A stretch of 38,480 nt of DNA from Heyndrickxia ginsengihumi (GTDB lineage Bacteria; Bacillota; Bacilli; Bacillales; Bacillaceae_C). The notes under the pieces were generated by a model. It did no database searches and had not been told where the DNA came from. It saw nothing but the letters and a program-made list of their open reading frames with translations. The position numbers and the translations under genes were made by a program. Positions 15,605-23,961 of this stretch are shown here, one piece after another. The stretch covers positions 1 through 38,480 of the forward strand of contig NZ_JAAIWK010000034.1 of assembly GCF_011008565.1 (NCBI RefSeq), given 5' to 3'. Position 1 is the first letter of the stretch. Every line of letters begins with the position of its first letter.

Positions 15605-17065
15605 ATGAAAGGTACACTTTCAATGTATCAATGTGGGAATTGGGTAAAAGGTGAAGGTGGGGTTCGGGAGATTTTAGATCCGTCTTCGGCTACCATAATT
15701 ACAAAAGTAACGGAAGCAACTGCGACTCAGGTTAATTTTGCGATCAATGCTGCGAGAGTCGCTTTTGACTCTACAGATTGGCACCGTAATACGGCATTAC
15801 GTGTAAAAGTTCTGCGCTCATTGGCCAATTTAGTAGAAAAATCTGCTGAAGAAATTGCACGAATAGAAACTAAAAATACGGGTAAACCGATCCGGGAATC
15901 ACGTTTAGATATTTCAGATTCTATAGCATGTTTGCGATATTATGCAGATCTTGTAGAGTGTAAAGAAGTATGGGAAAAAGAAATGGGTGATGGCACCATT
16001 AGTAGAGTTAAAGATGAGGCAATTGGTGTCTGTGCCCTAATTGTACCTTGGAATTTTCCGTTACTATTAGGGATATGGAAACTGGCACCTGCTTTGGCAG
16101 CCGGTAATACTGTTGTGTTTAAACCTTCAGAACTTACACCGCTTTCTTTTATAAAGTTGGCCATTCTTGCGGAGAAAGCCGGAATACCCAAAGGTGTTTT
16201 TAACCTTGTATTAGGAGATGGTAAGGTAGGTCAGGCTTTAGTAGAACATCCGGCTGTTGACAAAGTGTCATTTACTGGCGGAAGCAAAACGGGGCAATGG
16301 ATTTATGAACAATGTGCAAAACACATTAAGAGGGTATCTCTAGAATTGGGGGGGAAGTCTCCATTGCTTATATTTGATGATGCGAATTTAGAAAATGCCG
16401 TTGATTGGGCCATGTTTGGAGCATTTTTTAACCAAGGTCAAGTTTGTGTAGCTTCCTCCCGTATTCTTGTTCATGAATCCATGCATGAAGAATTTCTGAA
16501 AAGACTTTCCAATAGATTGAGTGCACTTATTGTAGGGGATCCGTTAGATGAGCATACAGAGATGGGGCCGCTTATTAGTCAGGGACATTTGCAAAAGATA
16601 CAGGATTATTTGGCAATAGGTATTTCCGAAGGGGCAAACCTTTATTTCGGTGGGGAGCAAATTTTAGAAAATCATGGTTTTTATATCACACCGGCAATTT
16701 TTACAAATGTAAAGCAAGACATGCGGATTGTTCAGGAAGAAATTTTTGGTCCGGTCATTACGGTCCAATCATTTTCAGAAGAAGTAGAAGCTATTCAATT
16801 AGCGAATGGGACAGTCTTTGGATTGGCTGCTGGAGTACTTAGTCAAGACTTGGAGCGAGCGAAACGGGTTGCGGATCAATTAAAAGCTGGTACTGTTTGG
16901 ATTAATGGATACCATACGCCACACATCGAAGCCCCGTGGGGAGGTTTTAAACAAAGTGGAATTGGGAGAGAGCTAGGTCCCGATGGACTTTCTGCATTCA
17001 TAGAACGGAAACATATAAATATCAATCAAAAGCTAGGTTCTAATCATTGGTATAAGAGAATATGA
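15605..17065 (+). CDS. NAD(P)+-dependent aldehyde dehydrogenase
   Basis: A 486-aa protein from ATG 15605, which has AAAAGGAGG at ideal spacing; the in-frame upstream TTG at 15572 would only translate the ribosome site. It is a complete ALDH superfamily member: oxyanion Asn150 in IVPWNFP, KPSELTP, the Rossmann FTGGS, the general base Glu247 in LELGGKSP, the catalytic Cys281 in NQGQVCVA, EEIFGPV and the terminal APWGGFKQSGIGRE. The last motif and size are like betaine-, gamma-aminobutyraldehyde- or guanidinobutyraldehyde-type dehydrogenases. In context it could oxidise an omega-amino or guanidino aldehyde to the acid. The substrate cannot be read from sequence. Confidence 0.92.
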   Translation: MKGTLSMYQCGNWVKGEGGVREILDPSSATIITKVTEATATQVNFAINAARVAFDSTDWHRNTALRVKVLRSLANLVEKSAEEIARIETKNTGKPIRESRLDISDSIACLRYYADLVECKEVWEKEMGDGTISRVKDEAIGVCALIVPWNFPLLLGIWKLAPALAAGNTVVFKPSELTPLSFIKLAILAEKAGIPKGVFNLVLGDGKVGQALVEHPAVDKVSFTGGSKTGQWIYEQCAKHIKRVSLELGGKSPLLIFDDANLENAVDWAMFGAFFNQGQVCVASSRILVHESMHEEFLKRLSNRLSALIVGDPLDEHTEMGPLISQGHLQKIQDYLAIGISEGANLYFGGEQILENHGFYITPAIFTNVKQDMRIVQEEIFGPVITVQSFSEEVEAIQLANGTVFGLAAGVLSQDLERAKRVADQLKAGTVWINGYHTPHIEAPWGGFKQSGIGRELGPDGLSAFIERKHININQKLGSNHWYKRI

Positions 17066-17174
17066 CATTCTATAAATTGGGTAGCTAGTATTAACAAGAA
17101 CAGCAACCGCTTGGTACTGATTCTTCTACCTATACGCATTGTTCACTTAAATATTGAGAGGATGATAGATATAT

Positions 17175-17834
17175 ATGGTATTTCAAATGAAAAAAGTAGT
17201 AGATTTATCATTACCATTAAATAATCAGACTCCTATATATCCGGGAGACCCTGAACCAAACATTAGCGTTGCAACAACAATTGATAAAGAGGGATATAAC
17301 CTTCATTATGTGCATATTGGTTCTCAAACAGGCTCTCATGTAGATGCTCCTTACCATTTTTCTAATCTGGGGCAAAAAATTGATGAATCGGATTTAAGTC
17401 TGTTTATTGGCATAGGGGTGGTGATTCCTGTTTTGGGCAAAGGAGAGCAAGAGGAAATTACATTGGCAGATGTCGAGTCTTATTTGGAGCAATTAGAACC
17501 GGGTAAAATTGTTTTATTTCATACGGGGTGGTCTCAATATGCAAATAAAGAGAAATATTTTCGTCATCCTTATGTGAGCATTGAAGTTATAGATGAGATG
17601 ATTCGAAGGGGAATTCGAACGTTTTGTATAGACTGTATCAATATTGACATCACAGGTGGAGACTCATTTCCAGCACATGATGCTATAGCCGAAGTGAATG
17701 GAATCATTGCCGAAAACCTTACGAATTTTGCAGCGATTAACTTTACTGACCCTCTCATCTGTGCTTTTCCACTACGTATTGTTGGTTGCGACGGTTCCCC
17801 AGTACGTGCTGTTGCGGTTGAAATGTTTCATTAG
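17175..17834 (+). CDS. Cyclase-family metal hydrolase (kynurenine formamidase-like)
   Basis: A 219-aa protein of the Pfam 'Cyclase' family, which includes kynurenine formamidase and isatin hydrolase. The metal-binding signature GSHVDAPYHF is present, plus LSLPLNNQTPIYPGDP at the N-terminus, HTGWSQ in the core and SFPAHDA towards the C-terminal part. These enzymes use divalent metals to hydrolyse amides or lactams. GAGAGGATG lies 12 nt before the ATG; Met at codon 5 is an alternative start. It is 109 bp after the aldehyde dehydrogenase. It may act on a cyclic or formylated form of the pathway substrate. Confidence 0.88.
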   Translation: MVFQMKKVVDLSLPLNNQTPIYPGDPEPNISVATTIDKEGYNLHYVHIGSQTGSHVDAPYHFSNLGQKIDESDLSLFIGIGVVIPVLGKGEQEEITLADVESYLEQLEPGKIVLFHTGWSQYANKEKYFRHPYVSIEVIDEMIRRGIRTFCIDCINIDITGGDSFPAHDAIAEVNGIIAENLTNFAAINFTDPLICAFPLRIVGCDGSPVRAVAVEMFH

Positions 17835-19095
17835 AACATAGAAAGAATCTTGTTTACTACCGTCAGCTCTTATATAAATTTAGTAGATATTGGATGTAAT
17901 GCTACTGTTGCAGCACATTCAATTTTTTTATTTGTTCTAACTAGTCAAGCATTTTCTATTTATATATACATTTTGTTTTCATTATTGAAAGAATAGCTAC
18001 CTCATTCTAACCTAACAAATTATCTAGATTAAAGCTCAAGCATAGAGTTTATATTTCTTGGATTTATGTAAGAACTTCATATTTTTATCACTTTTTTCTT
18101 GAGTAACCAAAAATAATAGTACTAAATTTATTATTGATATTTTTATTTAAGTAACTTCGGAAATGATTGTTTTGCTGATTTAGAGTCTGTAGTTTTTTAG
18201 GGGGAATTTGACAGATTTATAATCCTTGATCAATCAACTCCTCTCCTTTTATTTAACTTTAAGAAAAAGAAAAAAAGATGGGATTCAAGCTCCCGCCTTA
18301 AATCTTCTTTCCAAGCATTTTTTGTATCCAATAACCTTTGTGATAGAAACTCATAAAAATTTTCTGTCGTAACCAAACGTTCATTAGTAAGTGCACTTTT
18401 ATACTTATGCCGTGGCAGAGCTATTTTAGACAGAATTCGAAAAAGAATATATTTCAAAAATTAGGAACAATAAAATCAGAATTGGAGATTATATTAGAGT
18501 TCATAGAACCCTCGGATAATCTCTGCCCAATGAAAGTCTTGAGTGATTTAGTTTAATGTTGGCATACCAAAACAGTTTAACGAAGCAGTCCCGTTTTTTT
18601 TCATAGACTCTTATCGCGGCTTTAAATATTTAGTAAATTTGTCCTCAAGTTGTTTTTGCTGTTATAGCCATCCATAAAATTTTGATTCTCCCTGTAACTT
18701 TTGAAGCGATCTAAAAATTGATTTCTTATGTTCGCAGGGCAATACCTCTTATTATGTGTACTTCTTGATTAGATGATGTCTAATCTTGATACTCCTTGTT
18801 AACTTCAATATATTCCTCAATTATTTTTTCTTTTTACCTACTATCAAACCAATAGTCTGATAACGGTGTTTTCCGTTTCCCCACAAAAATCTAGTAGCAA
18901 CCAATCGTATTTGGTTGATCTTTCCTCTCTTTCTATGGATTCATGAGAATAAATTTAAATTTCACTGTGAGGCAATCTCTTGAATCAATTGATTAAATAT
19001 TTAGAAAGTTTTAAATTTATAACAAGCAGTAGTTTAGTTCAATGAATTTAGGATTCTTTAGAAAGAGTGAAAATTTAAGGGAAGAAGGGAAGATC
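17835..19095. other. 1.26-kb AT-rich gap, probably degraded
   Basis: No gene I can support. A 75-codon minus-strand frame (18230-18457) is interspersed with low-complexity residues and has no convincing start or homology. Further minus-strand fragments broken by stops between 18460 and 19000 give the impression of a decayed insertion or lost gene, but I cannot name it. The promoter of the amidase presumably lies at the right end. Confidence 0.4.
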
Positions 19096-20631
19096 ATGAA
19101 AAAGAGTTCCTTATTACAAGCCACGAAAGAAGGATTTCGCTTTGAAGAAATTACAGTAAATGAATTATTGTCTGGATATGAGGAAGGAGAGTATACAACC
19201 GAGGAAGTTGTTTGCTCATATCTTAATCGCATTGAACAGTATGAACATATCTATAATGCTTTCACCTTTATCAATCCAAATGCTGTAGAAGAAGCAAAAG
19301 AGATTGATCGTATGAGGGAAGCAGGTAAGGAGCTAGGTCCGCTCGCAGGTGTGCCGATTGTTATAAAGGAAGCCGTTGATGTAGCTGGATTTCCATCTAC
19401 GTTTGGTTGGGCTCCTCTAAGTAAAGAATCCGGTGGTATTGAGCTAATGCCAACTAAAGATGCACCGATTGTTACCCGATTAAAAGAAGCAGGTGCAATA
19501 ATTCTTGGAAAAACAAATATCCCTGCTTTTAGTTGTGCTTATAACGCAAACTCCAGTTGGGATGGTCCTACATATAATGCTGTCAATATGGCTATTACAC
19601 CAGGTGGAAGCAGTAGTGGGACAGCTACAGCGGTATCGGGGAATTTTGCGATGTTAGGTGTTGCAGAAGAAACAGCCGGATCCATTCAAGTTCCTGCAGC
19701 TGCACAATCTTTAGTAGGGATAAAGACCTCGTTTGGTTTAGTGCCAACTTTAGGGGTAACACCGCTCGCAGGGTCTACGCGAGATGTGTTAGGGCCACAT
19801 GCTAGGACTGTAAAAGATGCAGCAATTATGCTCGATGTCATTGCTGGATATTCTGAAGAGGATGTAAAAACTAAGGCATCTATTGGTAATCTTCCAGAAA
19901 GAGGCTATGCTAACTTTCTGGAAGATTACTCTTTGGAGGGGAAACGAATTGGCTTGTATGGTCCAGGTTGGCGTTCAGAGGAACTCTCAAAAGAGACACA
20001 GGAGCTCTATTTTACAGCTATTGAAGAATTAAAACAGCAAGGCGCGGAAGTGATTGCAGATCCTTTTGCAGGGACAGGATTTGCAGCATATATGCAGACA
20101 ATACCACAGTTCATAGGTATGGAATCCTTCTTTTATGATCTTGAAAACTACTTAAAGAATCTGGATGAAACTTTTTCGATTAAAAATGTCTTTCAAAAGG
20201 CAGGCAATGTGCCTTGGACTGAAGATGGTCCGCTTGCCTTAGTGTCAGATATTATTAATGCTGAAACAGCAAAAGCAGATCCAAGTGTCTTGCCCAATTT
20301 AACTAGATTTAATGAGGTGAAATCTGAACTCCTGCGCATCATTCATGGAGTGATGGAAGACCATCAGTTAGATGGATTTGTCTATCCTCAGATGCCTAAA
20401 GCAATGCCATCCATACGTGAAGACAATGTTGAATCAACGACAATCTCTGAAATTAATATAAGTGGATTACCACTGATAACAGTACCTGCGGGCTATTATG
20501 AGGCCGGATCTCCTTTCGCCCTCGCATTCTTCGGTAAAATGTGGAGCGAAGCTGAGCTCATAGGAATGGCCTATTCTTATGAGCAAGTAACTAAGTTGAG
20601 AGGTGCTCCAACTTTAAAGGAAATCCTTTAA
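19096..20631 (+). CDS. Amidase-signature family hydrolase
   Basis: About 511 aa from ATG 19096, chosen because GAAGAAGGGAAG precedes it; the ATG at 19042 lacks a ribosome site. It is an amidase-signature enzyme with the Ser-cisSer-Lys triad: Lys91 in PIVIKEAVD, the PGGSSSGTA loop (cis-Ser in 172-174) and the nucleophile Ser196 in ETAGSIQVPA, where the usual Gly-Gly-Ser is Ala-Gly-Ser. There is no signal peptide, so it acts in the cytoplasm. The reaction is hydrolysis of an amide to an acid and ammonia. It is followed by a terminator and an NCS1 permease that may import its substrate. It is not GatA, whose signature and neighbours differ. Confidence 0.88.
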   Translation: MKKSSLLQATKEGFRFEEITVNELLSGYEEGEYTTEEVVCSYLNRIEQYEHIYNAFTFINPNAVEEAKEIDRMREAGKELGPLAGVPIVIKEAVDVAGFPSTFGWAPLSKESGGIELMPTKDAPIVTRLKEAGAIILGKTNIPAFSCAYNANSSWDGPTYNAVNMAITPGGSSSGTATAVSGNFAMLGVAEETAGSIQVPAAAQSLVGIKTSFGLVPTLGVTPLAGSTRDVLGPHARTVKDAAIMLDVIAGYSEEDVKTKASIGNLPERGYANFLEDYSLEGKRIGLYGPGWRSEELSKETQELYFTAIEELKQQGAEVIADPFAGTGFAAYMQTIPQFIGMESFFYDLENYLKNLDETFSIKNVFQKAGNVPWTEDGPLALVSDIINAETAKADPSVLPNLTRFNEVKSELLRIIHGVMEDHQLDGFVYPQMPKAMPSIREDNVESTTISEINISGLPLITVPAGYYEAGSPFALAFFGKMWSEAELIGMAYSYEQVTKLRGAPTLKEIL

Positions 20632-20645
20632 GCGAAAATAAATAT

Positions 20646-20670
20646 ACTCCCCATTGACGGGGAGTTATTT
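20646..20670 (+). terminator. Terminator of the amidase gene
   Basis: A perfect ACTCCCC/GGGGAGT stem with a 6-nt loop followed by TATTTATT, 15 bp after the stop codon. Confidence 0.75.
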
Positions 20671-20830
20671 ATTCAAATTCTATATCACCACTGATATTCA
20701 TATGGAATTTCCTATGTTGAGAAGAAACATTAATAGGTAGTGATTTATATAATCATAAATATTCATAATGTTTATGATCAAAAATGATATTATTTTTTCA
20801 CTATTTTATGTAAGAGGGGATGTATATCTG

Positions 20831-22495
20831 ATGTCTGCCACTAAAAAGAAGGCTCAAAAAAGACAATATTCGAATTTGGTTAATAACCCAGTATTAGAGG
20901 ATTACTCATTACGTTATGCCCCAAAATCATTCAGAAAATGGTCTCCTTGGATGGTTTTTCTTACGGGAATCGGAGGAAATGTGGCTATGGCCTCATATGC
21001 TCTAGGTGGATCATTAACAGTAAGTTTTGGTGTAATAAATACTGTATGGGCAACGCTTTGTTTAGCTGTCCTTGTATTTATAACAGGGACACCGATAGCA
21101 ATGGAGATTGCCAAAAATAATATTGATATGGATTTATTGACAAGAGGAGCTGGATTTGGCTACTTAGGCTCTACATTAACCTCACTAATTTATGCTTCCT
21201 TTACTTTTATATACTTTGCCCTTGAAGGAGCGATCATGGGTCAAGCAATAACAGACTTCTTTCACATTCCATTATGGTTGAGTTATTTGATTGCAGCCCT
21301 TGTTATCATTCCACTTGTTTTATTCGGAATGACTGCGCTCTCTAAATTTCAGGCATGGACTCAACCTATTTGGTTGATTTTAATCGTTACAGCAATTGTT
21401 GGTGTGATTTCACAGGATAAAACAGCTATGTCTTCTTGGACCCACTTTACTGGTTCTAATCATACAGGTTCCTTTTCTCCAGTTCTTTTTGCAACAGCAA
21501 CAGGTGTATTGCTTTCTCTTCTCCCACAAATAGGTGAACAGGCCGATTTTTTAAGATTTATGCCTGATAAAACCGAAAAAACAAAAAAAGTGTGGATGCT
21601 TGCTGTCATATGTGCAGGTCCTGGGTGGGTTATTTTAGCGGGGATTCAGCAAATTATTGGTTCTTTTTTATCTGCTAACACCGCTGTAGCCCTCGGTCTT
21701 CAGAAAGCAACCATTCCAGCAGCCATGTTTGAAAATGCCTTTAGCATGGTCTTTGGCAGCCCACTTACATCGTTAACTATTGCTACCTTTTTAGTGCTAC
21801 TGTCACAGATGAAAATTAATGCAACGAATGCATATTCCGGATCTTTATCATGGTCAAACTTCTTTTCACGTACACTCCATTTCCATCCTGGTCGTGTGAT
21901 TTGGCTTATATTTCAAGTGATTGTAGGTCTATTAATTATGGAAGTGGGCATTATAGATGCTTTGAATACAGTATTAGGCTTTTACTCTAATGTAGCTGTT
22001 GCATGGATTGGTGCAGTTTTTGCGGATATTATCATTAATAAGCGGATATTAAAAATTGGTCCCACTTACATTGAATTCAAAAGAGCACATCTCTATAATT
22101 TTAATCCTGTAGGCTTTGGTTCAATGATTATTGCATCCGTTTTATCTCTGGCAACCTATTTTGGAGTATTTGGGGCGGGGTTAAAACCTTATTCTGCTTT
22201 TATATCTTTGCTATTAGCCATAGTCCTTACACCTGTTATCGCTATTCTTACAAGAGGAAAATATTATATTGCCCGTGATAGTTCCGCTTACTTTTCAAAC
22301 AATAATGTTAAACAACATCATGAAATTAAATGTGTGTCTTGCGGTAATCATTATGAAACCCATGACTTAGCTTTTTGTCCTTTTTATGAGGGGGCAATAT
22401 GCTCAATGTGTTGTAGTCTAGAAAGCACCTGCCATGATATGTGTAAAACCCAAGATCAAGAGGATAAGAGTATTGAGAAAAAACAAATATCGTAA
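20831..22495 (+). CDS. NCS1-family nucleobase/hydantoin-type permease with Cys-rich tail
   Basis: About 554 aa from ATG 20831, supported by AGAGGGGATG; the ATG at 20768 lacks a ribosome site. Residues ~35-490 are an NCS1 transporter (cytosine, purine, allantoin, hydantoin class): the family-typical N-terminus with NPVLEDYSLRYAP, then about 12 membrane segments. Residues ~501-538 hold eight cysteines and several histidines (CVSCGNHYE, then AFCPFYEGAICSMCCS, then CHDMCK), a likely cytoplasmic zinc or redox module absent from ordinary NCS1 carriers. From memory, similar modules join NCS1-like domains to histidine kinases in some sensors; no kinase is present here. It lies next to the amidase and so may bring in an amide or cyclic ureide. 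Confidence 0.88.
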   Translation: MSATKKKAQKRQYSNLVNNPVLEDYSLRYAPKSFRKWSPWMVFLTGIGGNVAMASYALGGSLTVSFGVINTVWATLCLAVLVFITGTPIAMEIAKNNIDMDLLTRGAGFGYLGSTLTSLIYASFTFIYFALEGAIMGQAITDFFHIPLWLSYLIAALVIIPLVLFGMTALSKFQAWTQPIWLILIVTAIVGVISQDKTAMSSWTHFTGSNHTGSFSPVLFATATGVLLSLLPQIGEQADFLRFMPDKTEKTKKVWMLAVICAGPGWVILAGIQQIIGSFLSANTAVALGLQKATIPAAMFENAFSMVFGSPLTSLTIATFLVLLSQMKINATNAYSGSLSWSNFFSRTLHFHPGRVIWLIFQVIVGLLIMEVGIIDALNTVLGFYSNVAVAWIGAVFADIIINKRILKIGPTYIEFKRAHLYNFNPVGFGSMIIASVLSLATYFGVFGAGLKPYSAFISLLLAIVLTPVIAILTRGKYYIARDSSAYFSNNNVKQHHEIKCVSCGNHYETHDLAFCPFYEGAICSMCCSLESTCHDMCKTQDQEDKSIEKKQIS

Positions 22496-22505
22496 GACCA
22501 ATTTA

Positions 22506-22540
22506 AAAACCTATATCTAAATTTGGATAGAGGTTTTTAT
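22506..22540 (+). terminator. Terminator of the NCS1 permease gene
   Basis: A 12-bp stem with one mismatch (AAAACCTATATC against GATAGAGGTTTT), an 8-nt loop and a T-run. Confidence 0.75.
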
Positions 22541-22693
22541 TTTAACTATAATCGCTATTTTCAATGATCATAATAAGCTTTTCAGAGAGCTGCTTCTTTT
22601 CAAAATTTAGGAAGGAACAGATACACAATATGAACTCACATCATACATTGGTGATATTCAAATTAGATCAAGGATAGGAGGATCATCATTGTA

Positions 22694-23779
22694 ATGTTGC
22701 CAATGGAGGAATATTTCGGTAAGTTAGAGAGCATTTATGCCTTTTATGGGGCAATGCCAACGGGTGTCACTGTTTCTGAAACAGGGCGTATTTTCATTTG
22801 TTTTCCGAAATGGGGAGACGATGTTCAATTTACTGTTGCTGAAATAGTTGAGGGAAAATTGCTGCCGTATCCTAGTATGGAGACCAATAGCGTCAACGAT
22901 GGAAATCTCAAGAAGTCATTTATTAGTGTCCAAAGTGTGGTTGCGGACGGAAAAGATACACTTTGGGTAGTTGATACGGCAGCACCCAATTTTTCTGAGC
23001 CGATAAAAGGGGCGGTAAAATTAGCGGCAGTCGATTTGAAAACGAATCAAATTCGCAGAGTGTATACTTTTCATGATGATGTTGTCTTGCCGACCTCCTA
23101 TTTGAATGATGTCCGTTTTGATTTCCGTGTTGGCAAAGTAGGCTATGCCTATATTACGGATTCTGCTCCCAACGGACCTGGGGCGATTATCGTGGTAGAT
23201 TTAGAGACTGGAACGGCGTTTAGAAGGTTGGATGGGGCACATGCTACTTCTGTGGATCCTTATTTTTTACCGAAAGTAGAAGGAAAAGTGTTAATGAATC
23301 GGAGCGAAAATGGCACCGTGTCTCCTTTTACAACATCTGTTGATGGAATTGCCATTTCTCCAGATGGAAAAATATTATTTTTTTGTCCGCTGTCAAGTCG
23401 CCAACTGTACTCAATTTCAACAGAGGTACTTAGAGATCGTGCTATTCCTGATCAAGAATTGCAGTTTCATGTGGAATACTGGGGAGAAAAAGGTGCTTCT
23501 GATGGAATGATTACTGATGCAAATGGGACTGTGTATGCAGGGGACTATGAAAATAACAGTATCCGGATGATAAAACCTGATGGCACGATGGAAACGATCG
23601 CCCACGATCCAAGGATTTTATGGCCGGATACTTTCTCGATCGGTCCTGATGGATATTTATATTTCATTGTAAACCAATTACATCGGCAGGCGAAGTACCA
23701 TTATGGAAAAGATTTACGGCAAAAGCCTTATAGTTTATTACGAATGAAAATTAATGCACTACCTGACTATACAATGTAA
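22694..23779 (+). CDS. Major royal jelly / yellow-family beta-propeller protein
   Basis: A 361-aa protein with the features of the MRJP/yellow family in bacteria: repeated propeller strands such as PTGVTVSETGRIFICFPKW, DTLWVVDTAAPN, YAYITDSAPNGPGAIIVVDL, SVDGIAISPDGKILFFCPL and DGMITDANGTVYAGDYENN. The last two resemble the Asp/Asn calcium-site loops of gluconolactonase/SMP30-like propellers. There is no signal peptide, so it is cytoplasmic. The enzymatic role is not established for bacterial members; lactonase or dopachrome-type isomerase activity are possibilities. TAGGAGG lies ~12 nt before the ATG. It is separate from the NCS1 gene by a terminator. Confidence 0.82.
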   Translation: MLPMEEYFGKLESIYAFYGAMPTGVTVSETGRIFICFPKWGDDVQFTVAEIVEGKLLPYPSMETNSVNDGNLKKSFISVQSVVADGKDTLWVVDTAAPNFSEPIKGAVKLAAVDLKTNQIRRVYTFHDDVVLPTSYLNDVRFDFRVGKVGYAYITDSAPNGPGAIIVVDLETGTAFRRLDGAHATSVDPYFLPKVEGKVLMNRSENGTVSPFTTSVDGIAISPDGKILFFCPLSSRQLYSISTEVLRDRAIPDQELQFHVEYWGEKGASDGMITDANGTVYAGDYENNSIRMIKPDGTMETIAHDPRILWPDTFSIGPDGYLYFIVNQLHRQAKYHYGKDLRQKPYSLLRMKINALPDYTM

Positions 23780-23917
23780 AATGCTTTTTTCTAACAAGCA
23801 ATTAGTTAAAGGGCAGTCATACTGTTATGTATTGCTCAAAAATAGCGAGTTTTTCTGAGGTTCATTCCATCACTTTAATGTAACACGTTTGTGCAGCAAA
23901 TCTATACAAATAAACTA

Positions 23918-23947
23918 AAGCCCTTGATTGCATCTATTCAAGGGCTT
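23918..23947. terminator. Bidirectional terminator between convergent genes
   Basis: A perfect 10-bp stem AAGCCCTTGA/TCAAGGGCTT with a 10-nt loop. It lies between the propeller gene (plus) and the GH127 gene (minus) and is placed just after the GH127 stop. Confidence 0.75.
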
Positions 23948-23961
23948 GTCAGTATATGATG

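Noticed and set aside
18230-18457. 75-codon minus-strand ORF
   Set aside because: It is AT-rich, has a homopolymer-derived FFFFF tract, lacks a clear ribosome site, and shows no recognisable family, so it is treated as part of a decayed gap.
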